From Lachnospiraceae bacterium (lineage in GTDB: Bacteria; Bacillota; Clostridia; Lachnospirales; Lachnospiraceae), in NCBI GenBank assembly GCA_017622575.1, contig JAGAQU010000103.1:1-64000 (forward strand): a stretch of 64,000 nt of DNA, written 5' to 3'. Numbering within the stretch: position 1 is the first letter of the stretch; every line of letters begins with the position of its first letter. Below are positions 45,501 through 49,737 of the stretch, one piece after another. A program made the position numbers and the translations under genes. Under the pieces are notes generated by a model. It worked only from the letters and a program-made list of their open reading frames with translations. It searched no databases and had not been told where the DNA came from.

Positions 45501-47339
45501 GAAACGATCATTAATGGCTATGATGTAGAAAATGAACACATTCCTGAAAAGATCGACATTGAAGGAACCAAGACCTGGGATGATGAGGACAATAAGTACG
45601 AAGCAAGACCTTCAAAGATTGTGATTCATCTGTATGCAGATGGCAAAGAGATCGATGAGAGTACAATTGAGCCTGATGAAAACGGAAATTGGCCTTCATG
45701 GAAATTTGAGAACCTTGACAAATATAAAGACGGTAAGGAAATCAAGTACACCATATCTGAAGATAGGGTGACAGATTACACGGCGAAAGTGGAAGGCTAT
45801 GATGTGATCAACTCCTACACACCTGACTGGACAGAAGTTACAGTTACAAAGGAGTGGGATGATGCGGATAATCAGGATGGTCTCAGACCTACAGCTATTC
45901 TTGTTCAACTTTATGAAGATAAGCTCTTTGACAAAAAAGTAGGTGATCCTGTACAGCTGGATGCAACAAATAATTGGACCTGGACATGGAAGAACCTTCC
46001 TAAGAGCAGATTCCTCGGAACGATTGATTACACTGTTAAGGAATTAGGTGCAGTTGATGCAGATGGCAATGTTACTGAATTGACAGATTATACAAGTATA
46101 ATTACGGAAACAACAGCAAATAATGTTGTCATAACCAATACGCATGTTCCTGAAACCGTAGAGCTGTCAGGTAATAAGGTATGGAATGACGCAGATAACC
46201 AGGATGGCATAAGACCTGAAAGCATTACCATTCGTCTCTATGCAGACGGTGAGGCTTTATCGGATAAGGTTATTGTTGTAACACCCGATGAAAAGGGTAA
46301 CTGGTCATGGAGTTTCACAGATCTTCCGAAGTACAAAACAGTAAACGGTATAACATCTGAAATTGTTTATACTATTACGGAAGATGTGGTAACCGGTTAT
46401 GAGACTGAAATCAAAGAGGAAGCAGCCGAAAATGGTAAGTCGCTTATCATAACCAATACTCATAAGCCTGAAGTGATCAGTATCAATGGAACTAAGACTT
46501 GGGATGATGCAGATAACCAGGATAACTTAAGACCTGAAAAGATTACCATTCGTCTCTTGGCAAATGGAACAGAAAAAGAGGTCAGAGAAGTAACGGAGGC
46601 AGATGGTTGGAGTTGGAGCTTTGAAGATCTTCCTAAGTTCGAGAAAGGCGTAGAAATTGTTTATAAAATTACTGAGGATGTGGTAGAAGGATATTCGACT
46701 ACTATTGATGGATATGATGTTACCAACAGATATACGCCTGGAAAGACCAGTCGTACAGTTACTAAGATCTGGAATGACAATGGCAATAGAGATAACCTTC
46801 GCCCAGTTTCCATTACCGTTCAGCTGTATGCAGATGGAGTTGCTTATGGTGATCCGGTTGTGCTGAGTGCAGCCAGTGGATGGAGTTATCAATGGACAGA
46901 TCTTGATGAGAAGAAGGCAGGAAAGATAATCGTATATACTGTTGCAGAAACTGTTTCAGTTGATGGTTATGTAGTAAGCTATAGTGATGATACCTTCGTA
47001 ATCACCAATACACATGTACCTAATTCTACCCCTACACCCACACCGGGAGATACACCCACACCGGGAGATACACCTACACCTGGTGATAGCACAACACCTA
47101 CACCGAACACACCTACCCCTACACCTGGAGAAGTATTAGGTGCTAAGAGAGTACCGGAAGGTGGAGCAGTTCTCGGAGCAAGACGCGGTCCTCAGTATGC
47201 AGTACTTGGTAAGCGTAGAAGACCTCAGACAGGCGACAGCATGGCACTCATCATCTGGATGCTTGCACTTGGAGCATCTGTAAGCGGTGCGGCAGTTTCA
47301 CTTGCAAAGGTTAGACAGAATAAGAAACGTGAGGACTAA
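33546..47339 (+). CDS. Giant wall-anchored Cna-B repeat adhesin (4597 aa)
   Basis: Start ATG 33546 (AAGGAG at 33531-33536). A basic N-terminus and hydrophobic core (MIAILLVEVIVATNVF) end in ISYA, a likely signal-peptidase site. Next is an acidic stretch with a CICTDKC/CPVC cysteine motif (about 160-180). Four MucBP-like repeats (about 217-658) precede a head with LCNDLYAGSNFG and NLNGTIIAENVHN, resembling choice-of-anchor-A adhesive domains (about 920-1185). A pilin isopeptide-type domain (about 1192-1332) and an SpaA-like domain (1334-1437) follow, then 32 Cna-B domains (about 1441-4489), which self-crosslink by Lys-Asn isopeptide bonds. A TPTPGD-rich wall segment leads to a C-terminal RPQTGDS, hydrophobic span and basic tail. 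Expected role: long covalent stalk presenting a binding head to host or partner cells. No sortase gene is in the window. Confidence 0.93.
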   Translation: MGKFTKKVKKVLAYMLTGVYVLSKRMKRMIAILLVEVIVATNVFISYADENDDNVIVQMSVEEVEEMAAQQEESSESVDEGGSYEESYGSGEEEIITDYEEPLAENSEDDQTAGEEETATPEASETPADETLIGDDENIVAVLPQPEENPENTECICTDKCTADAFNSDCPVCSHAETAEDAEAFLTENCKGAEAAEEEVETVEQKEAEVVEVDNSVQVTAVCEAGGETIEGSESFTIDVSGTVDVLAKAPVIEGYTFADKAALESGEAVTSIKKETTEEKEESDVDGEMVVTKITKTTSMSYSDGAEWKELTDDITIVFEYTKDETDEEETAAVKFTASFVDRDGNAIEGYESKPLTFENTLDLTKAPETIEGYEYVEATIDGTVVSSINKKTETDEEGEEVTSYFYTAGGSDVEVTEDTEVTLVYEAEVKEVEITLNIVDEEGLAIEGYADTVLPEFEDELVLDDPEKAPVAVEGYAFKEASIDGAVITALTKEATDETDSSEEAVYSYSFVTKAGESVAIEEDTEITLVYEEEDVVVAVDASIVDEFGDEIAEKYTGMDISKIFDDADELVLDDPETPPVAKVQVRQSLFKVIKYTYVKATIDKEIITGLKREVTKDTAELEDKEKECIYSYTTDGETWTKIKEDTTVIFEYSDGKKSVYTYEDSKVLVTATLQHANAIPDDAEFIVTPVTPSSSDYNYDAYMEALNENADLIGDSKESSDSDAKKYTEENTLLYDIAFLAAPVDENGETVEGELVEYQPAEGMVNISFVFKQSQLSEDLGAAEAKDVSVVHLPLEDSVKEAVATTADATDISASDIKVEVVADSISLSGSTDQADFCLSDFSLVAMTVENNTPSFEKDWIKTEKGYYEFENVLTEADLAEIGGRDKIKLEYHYVDSAAETFEQSIYYDQSCALGVAGNFHIVAFGTATLGSHTNGNVLCNDLYAGSNFGTNNYKDEVSYIAGNYAQINATSASDSQNPLVVGNSNVFGTADNGNAISINGTKMDKPKVFYRDSATSEYIDLDAVEEEISGISSDLAAKSSANISQSGNNYELINPDGVGVINWKASEVPSGDINFTGFSAGHTGSIIINVDCGGGNVTLPERAYVYIDGKQQSTNEVTTFEAGKVIWNFTNCTESTITAKNMTGCIIALGATVNATQNLNGTIIAENVHNTAETHRTDFTGKTSGDSTEFSVSKSFTDNNWPDGTGYTFEFDGLNGAPTPENHRVTLTANSRGSSFGTIRFPYDSSKVGSTVSYEYEVKEIVPDTPVEGVTYDDTIYYVKVDVQYSHDEATAVSTARIISTSYKTSVDGEYQDFDRNSFVFTFKNSYLDQGSIAVTKAISGTTDTRTFYFTLKDSNGNFVSRDDSTVFKITAGTTVKIENLPFDTYTLEETDANGNAVAYDGLTFPYTVTYTSQNISINQNNQNGAATITNTYKPEKIQISGSKTWDDGNNQDGTRPESITINLLANGTKVDSKTVTESDGWAWTFTNLDKYKDGVEIRYTVTEDEVKSYTTIVNGYDVTNSYIPKTVDISGQKTWSDSDNQDGIRPSSITVNLLKNGVKTDSKIVTSENNWAYEWKDLPKYENGVEITYTVTEDAVAGYSPVYSDYDIRNEHTPGKTNISVRKDWSDSNNQDGVRPSSIEVQLKADGVAEGAPVTLNEENNWSYTWTDLAEKKAGKVIEYTVEEVRVPGGYKVVVSGDAETGYILTNSHTPETTSISGTKTWNDNNNQDGVRPSSITINLLANGTKVDSKTVTANDNWEWTFGNLDKYANGELINYTIEELVVPGYTSNITGSASAGFTVINEHTPETTSISGTKTWDDDDDRDRVRPTQIIVNLLADGQKVHEKIVTVGEDGNWSWSFDNLPKYKNVNDKGVLIQYTVTENPVKDYSTEIKGSATGGFEIINTHTPGKTSISVEKVWVDSDNQDGKRPASIQVQLYADGEPSGATVTLDETNEWKHTWSGLLEKNAGTKISYTVKEVSVPGGYTVSYEPEGTKIIITNKHDTEKTSISGSKIWTDNDDQDGLRPDSITVHLFADGVDTTKTATATKNDNWAWKFENLDKYANGQLINYTVTEDAVEGYTTVITGTAAEGYVITNTHIPEKISINGIKAWDDNDNQDGVRPETVVITLYANGENTGRTATASEATEWKWSFADLDKYANGTEIVYSVVEESIDGYVSTVTGSVKSGFTVTNKHKPGETNYTVSKYWEDGNNQDGIRPTEISVQLLADGVEYGDPVVLNAANGWTYTWDPLDEKANGRKIVYSVKEISIREGYTPSYVPVENGMNITNNHTPETTTISGAKTWDDADNQDGLRPQKIEITLYADGNVKETKDVTAADNWSWSFTNLPVYKDGQKIVYTISEKEILGYDTEVTGFDVKNTHTPEKTSVSGIKVWDDKNNQDGMRPETITVNLLADGTKVDSMTISAAEDGSWSYAFTDLDKFKDGREIVYTVTEEVTELKELGYSTSIDGTTITNSYTPGKTNHSVVKVWEDGNDQDRVRPVSIRVQLLADGVAVDGSEVTLDASNNWCHEWTDLDLKKAGQLITYTAEEIGTVTGYETSEPATANGTTTITNTHIPETIEISGLKTWDDNNDQDGIRPSEVTIVLFANGEEYRTAKATKDNGWAYSFTDLPKYQAGDEISYTISEIAVDGYKPFVTVYDVKNTHTPETTSVRGSKVWDDANNQDGIRPTSITVNLLADNEVVKSMVVKPDSDGNWTYEFTNLPKYRDGGQPIVYTVTENAVNDYSTKIEGTVIKNSYTPEKTSHSVVKVWNDNNNQDGIRPDAIEVELYADGNLVTDSKVTLNAANDWSHTWEGLDLKSNGQTITYTAKEVGEITRYTVSSTTDAKTHTTTITNSYTPEKTSVSGKKTWSDADNQDGKRPSSITIRLLADGTETNYYKVVTKADDWKWSFTELPKYRDGGHLIIYTISEDAVAEYKTSINGYDVENTHIPEETSVSGEKTWSDANNQDGVRPDSIIIHLQANGETVQSKTVTEADGWKWSFTNLPKYANGSLIIYTITEEITSSYSADVKGFDVENSYTPGKTSLSVQKVWSDANNQDGIRPATVYVQLYADGQPVEGKTAELNAANGWTYTWMNLDEKKAGKTIRYEAKETEVSGYTVSYNNETAGTTVITNTHIPEETEVEGSKSWDDNNNQDGKRPTSITINLLADGEKINSQTVTPDAEGNWNFKFTKLPKKANGKDIVYTITEEAVEGYEVSVDGYNVINSHKPEKVKVEGKKTWVDNNDAEQARPESITIRLYADSKEVDSLIVTPDENGDWKWSFTDLDKYADGKEIAYTITEDYVFDYTTEVNGYDVTNTYTPGVTSITVTKDWKDNDDQDGRRPESITVQLYESFGIFSLTRGEAVTLNTDNNWTYTWGNLPVKKQNTTVKYWVKEISRISGYETDIINGTDITITNTYETEETEVKGEKIWDDNNNQDGARPESITIRLIADQGTSYEKEAGVQTVTAGKDGKWSWSFTGLPKYRDGGVEIAYTVVEDPVADYETPVITGDAKNGFVVTNTHITEDTEYSVKKIWVDNSNQDGLRPETITVQLYADNVALDGKTAELNLENAWTYKWTELDKYHDGKLIVYTAQETEVPEGYTMSAEHIDEDAETVITNTHMPETISVSGSKTWDDADNQDGLRATSVTINLLADGTEVDEKTVTAADGWSWSFTNLPKYREGGVEIFYTITEDKVEGYTTEVKGYDVKNTHKPATVDVEGSKTWNDADNQDAKRPESIVITLLADGTPVDEMTVTEADDWSWSFTNLPKFKNVEGRATEILYTVRETVVDEYTTTYDEYDVINSYTPGETSITVTKIWDDAENQDGIRPNEIKVQLMADNTARGEEVTLNKANNWTYTWTKLPKMKQGVDIKYSVKEVKVPDGYTVVITGDSSIGYTITNSHIPETVEVEGSKTWSDADNQDGKRPESIKIWLLADGTEIDSRVVTEESGWKWSFTDLPKYKDGGKLISYTIEEDPVKEYETIINGYDVENEHIPEKIDIEGTKTWDDEDNKYEARPSKIVIHLYADGKEIDESTIEPDENGNWPSWKFENLDKYKDGKEIKYTISEDRVTDYTAKVEGYDVINSYTPDWTEVTVTKEWDDADNQDGLRPTAILVQLYEDKLFDKKVGDPVQLDATNNWTWTWKNLPKSRFLGTIDYTVKELGAVDADGNVTELTDYTSIITETTANNVVITNTHVPETVELSGNKVWNDADNQDGIRPESITIRLYADGEALSDKVIVVTPDEKGNWSWSFTDLPKYKTVNGITSEIVYTITEDVVTGYETEIKEEAAENGKSLIITNTHKPEVISINGTKTWDDADNQDNLRPEKITIRLLANGTEKEVREVTEADGWSWSFEDLPKFEKGVEIVYKITEDVVEGYSTTIDGYDVTNRYTPGKTSRTVTKIWNDNGNRDNLRPVSITVQLYADGVAYGDPVVLSAASGWSYQWTDLDEKKAGKIIVYTVAETVSVDGYVVSYSDDTFVITNTHVPNSTPTPTPGDTPTPGDTPTPGDSTTPTPNTPTPTPGEVLGAKRVPEGGAVLGARRGPQYAVLGKRRRPQTGDSMALIIWMLALGASVSGAAVSLAKVRQNKKRED
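37850..47010 (+). repeat. Array of 32 Cna-B domain repeats in A-A-B super-repeats
   Basis: Each unit is about 270-327 bp and carries a K-x-W near its start, NQDGxRP, YTVTE-like and [VI]TNxHxPE motifs. Two types are visible. Type A has GxKxW with INLLADG. Type B follows a TPGxT-like linker and has V-x-K-x-W with VQLYADG and VTLN. Type B falls at units 3, 6, 9, 12, 15, 18, 21, 23, 26, 29 and 32. The Trp codons of successive B units are 879, 864, 846, 843, 843, 843, 609, 852, 843 and 915 bp apart. Units 20 and 28 lack the NQDG motif. Confidence 0.9.
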
Positions 47340-47350
47340 GGAGTTACAAA

Positions 47351-47983
47351 ATGTATAAAAAGTTGATATTGTTGCTTGTTACTTTAGTTTTGACAGCACA
47401 ACTGACAGGATGTGGTAACAAGAAGGATCAAGAGTCAACTGATGTTGAATCAGCAGTGGATAATTCCACTGCTGATTCTGATAATGATCAGATTGATGTG
47501 AATGAATTGCCGGCTCTACCCGGAACAGAGGATGATGAACCTACAGTGTATGAACCTGCCGATTTGTCCTGTGCATTGCCCAAAGGGTTTAAAGCACTTA
47601 GCGGTGAAGAGGGAATTTATGTTTACAAGACATATCCAAAGGATATTTCCACCATCAGTTATGTAATCTCTGAAAGTGATGAAGACATCACGCAGATGAC
47701 AAAAGATGAATATAAGAAGATGATGGAAGAGGATTTTCTTGATGCCTATGGTGATGAAGTCGATGTAAAGATTCATTCTTATGATAAGGTCAGAGTCGAT
47801 AAGAGAAATGGCATCAGAATAAAGCTGGAATATGATTTCAAAGGTGTGACATATGAGCAGCTCAATTACATGATTTTTAATGGGGACGAAAGCCATATTA
47901 TGTCATTTACCCAGGAAGCGGATGCTGGTTGGATGGATGATTTTGAAAAAAGCGGCGAGTCTCTCCACTTTGTGGCAAGATAA
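47351..47983 (+). CDS. Lipoprotein co-transcribed with the giant adhesin
   Basis: 210 aa. Signal peptide KKLILLLVTLVLTAQ followed by the lipobox LTGC (lipidated Cys about residue 21), then an Asp/Glu/Ser-rich linker (about 25-60). The globular part (about 65-210) contains YEPADLSCALPKGF and a beta-rich pattern that I do not recognise. Its start is 11 bp after the adhesin stop and a terminator follows, so both share one message. It may help adhesin secretion, folding or display at the membrane; that is inference from the operon only. Confidence 0.8.
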   Translation: MYKKLILLLVTLVLTAQLTGCGNKKDQESTDVESAVDNSTADSDNDQIDVNELPALPGTEDDEPTVYEPADLSCALPKGFKALSGEEGIYVYKTYPKDISTISYVISESDEDITQMTKDEYKKMMEEDFLDAYGDEVDVKIHSYDKVRVDKRNGIRIKLEYDFKGVTYEQLNYMIFNGDESHIMSFTQEADAGWMDDFEKSGESLHFVAR

Positions 47984-47988
47984 AACAG

Positions 47989-48018
47989 ACCTCCGGTACT
48001 TGTGCCGGAGGTTATTTT
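47989..48018 (+). terminator. Terminator of the adhesin-lipoprotein operon
   Basis: ACCTCCGGTAC and GTGCCGGAGGT (one G-U pair, 47989-48012) followed by TATTTTAA. Confidence 0.85.
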
Positions 48019-48100
48019 AAAATTAAGTATGAGTAAAAAAGTAAACCTATGGAGCGTTAACTAAAAATAGGAGAGCACTGTAAAGACCTTCAGGAGATAC

Positions 48101-48129
48101 TTGAAATTATAGACTGATTGATATAAAAT
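48101..48129 (+). promoter_or_regulatory. Promoter of the miniature LPXTG protein gene
   Basis: TTGAAA (48101-48106), 17-bp spacer, TAAAAT (48124-48129), 77 bp before ATG 48207. Confidence 0.6.
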
Positions 48130-48206
48130 TATTTAGCAATTGCATGAGAATTTTGTGTGATTAAGAGGAAAATCATCTTTCTGAATAATTTGTAAAGGGT
48201 ATGTTT

Positions 48207-48434
48207 ATGAAGAGAATTTTTAAGAGATTAAGACAGACGATGGGACTTGTTTTTGCCTTATTGATAGAATCGATAAATGTAATCACTTCCTATGCTTATA
48301 GTGCCGGTGTTGAACGTTCATTGCCGGATACCGGTGACAGCATGGCAATATTTATATGGATTCTGGTACTCTTTGTTGCGCTTGGCGGCATCATTACAGC
48401 AATCATAATGCTGTTCCATAATAAGAAAAAATAA
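48207..48434 (+). CDS. Miniature LPXTG protein: signal peptide joined to a sorting signal
   Basis: 75 aa from ATG 48207 (AAAGGG 7 bp upstream). Basic start (KRIFKRLRQ), hydrophobic core LVFALLIESINVITSYA, then only YSAGVERS before LPDTGDS, a hydrophobic span (IFIWILVLFVALGGIITAI) and the tail HNKKK. After signal-peptidase and sortase cleavage about a dozen residues would remain on the wall. Core (LLxE...N..xSYA) and anchor (TGDSMAxxIWxL) resemble those of the giant adhesin. It looks like an adhesin reduced to its two ends, but it keeps a promoter and ribosome site and has no frameshift. It may be a degenerate relic, a sortase competitor or a pilus/stalk base. Confidence 0.8.
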   Translation: MKRIFKRLRQTMGLVFALLIESINVITSYAYSAGVERSLPDTGDSMAIFIWILVLFVALGGIITAIIMLFHNKKK

Positions 48435-48466
48435 TATACAATCAAAATAGAAAAAAGTGTTGCTTT

Positions 48467-48537
48467 CATTCACAGCAATCAATTCATGGCGATTTGGTGC
48501 ACGGTGCACATGAGCCACTGATTGATTGCTGTGAATG
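48467..48537. repeat. 71-bp long hairpin between convergent genes
   Basis: Perfect 17-nt arms CATTCACAGCAATCAAT (48467-48483) and ATTGATTGCTGTGAATG (48521-48537). Inside, TCATG (48484-48488) pairs with CATGA (48509-48513), and GGTGCAC occurs twice in tandem (48497-48503, 48504-48510 region). There is no U-tract directly behind either arm. It resembles a REP-like extragenic palindrome or a bidirectional roadblock. Confidence 0.7.
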
Positions 48538-48547
48538 GATAACAAGA

Positions 48548-49702
48548 TTAGTTATTTGATTCCATATCCTCACCCTTCATTGCAGTTCTCACATTGATCC
48601 CATTGACCTCAACCTGATCATTAATCTCAATCACCAGACATCTTTTTCCGTCCACGATCATAGTATTGACCAGATCTGCCCTTTCCGGATTAACCTTAAC
48701 CACCACATCAGGTGTTTTTACCTCAAAGGAGCGTGTGCTTGCCACATTGCTTACAAAGAGAGCAGTATTTTCACCGGCGGAAGCATCGTAAAGCTTGTCA
48801 AAGTCGGCCATCTTTTCTTCGGGAGCACCGCTTTTTTCAAGGAGATTTTTGACCTCCTTCTTATCGAGAGTTAAAGGCTCAGGAATTTCCTTGTGTTCTT
48901 CGATCATTTCCGTCAGATTCTCGTGAATATTTTTAATGACCTCATATTCGCAGTCATCGCCCAGAGTCTCCTCAATGATGGCCTGGAAAGTCTCTTTTTG
49001 ACCGCCTGATGAAAGAGGAAGAGAGCAACCAAGGATTCCCTCTACGAACTCTGCATGAGGTTCTTCCGGATTCTTGTTAAAAAACAGCGTGCTGTGGATA
49101 TCCGTACATCTGTCGTTGAAGGCCGGAAACAGAAAACCTGTTTCCGGCATGTTTACCACCCAGTCTCTGACGCGATTATGGAACTTGTTTGTTTCATTAT
49201 CGTAGCTTAATCCGGGCTTTGACAGGGCAACGGGACAGATACAGCACATAATGTACTCAAATACCGTATCGGAAGCGTCATCCATGGTAAGTCCGTCTGT
49301 GGTTTTCCCCGGAACATCATAGGCATCATGGATCAGCAGAATCAGATAATTGCCCACAAACTCATAGGATTCTATAATGCGATCGTAAAATTCCTCCAAA
49401 AGGGCATCATCCTTTAATTTGCTGTCGCGAAGGCGGAGCAGCAATTCCTGTGTGCCGCCTTCCTGCTCGGAGGCCAAAGGAAACTCCAGATTTAAAAGAT
49501 TTTTTCCGATACTTCCCGAAAGATTTTTTCGAAGAAGTTCAAAATACTTGAAGATTTCCTCTTCCGGAAGAGAAAGGAAGGCTTCCTTAAATTCTGTTTT
49601 CTTATTTTTCTCGCCGTCCACATAGCAGCCGCAGATCCTGGTGATAGAGCAGTTGCTTGGAGTAAAAAGGCGTTTGATTTCATTGATTTCCTGTTTGATC
49701 AT
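48548..49702 (-). CDS. DUF4317 family protein
   Basis: 384 aa, soluble, no signal peptide or membrane span. The N-terminus (INEIKRLFTPSNCSITRICGCYVDGEKN, seen here as SITRICGCYVDGEK) is the hallmark of DUF4317, widespread in Clostridia and of unknown function. Acidic and helix-rich through the middle; the C-terminal part (about 310-375) looks beta-rich. GAGAGGGG precedes ATG 49702. It lies 35 bp behind the activase gene on the same strand and is probably co-transcribed with it. Confidence 0.85.
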   Translation of the reverse strand: MIKQEINEIKRLFTPSNCSITRICGCYVDGEKNKKTEFKEAFLSLPEEEIFKYFELLRKNLSGSIGKNLLNLEFPLASEQEGGTQELLLRLRDSKLKDDALLEEFYDRIIESYEFVGNYLILLIHDAYDVPGKTTDGLTMDDASDTVFEYIMCCICPVALSKPGLSYDNETNKFHNRVRDWVVNMPETGFLFPAFNDRCTDIHSTLFFNKNPEEPHAEFVEGILGCSLPLSSGGQKETFQAIIEETLGDDCEYEVIKNIHENLTEMIEEHKEIPEPLTLDKKEVKNLLEKSGAPEEKMADFDKLYDASAGENTALFVSNVASTRSFEVKTPDVVVKVNPERADLVNTMIVDGKRCLVIEINDQVEVNGINVRTAMKGEDMESNN

Positions 49703-49737
49703 TTTGTTTCCCCTCTCTTGGTGGCTTTAATCAAAAT

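Noticed and set aside
37850-47010. Possible CRISPR-like or tandem DNA repeat array
   Set aside because: Repeats are 270-327 bp, coding in one frame throughout, and diverged at silent sites. They are protein domains, not DNA repeats with spacers.
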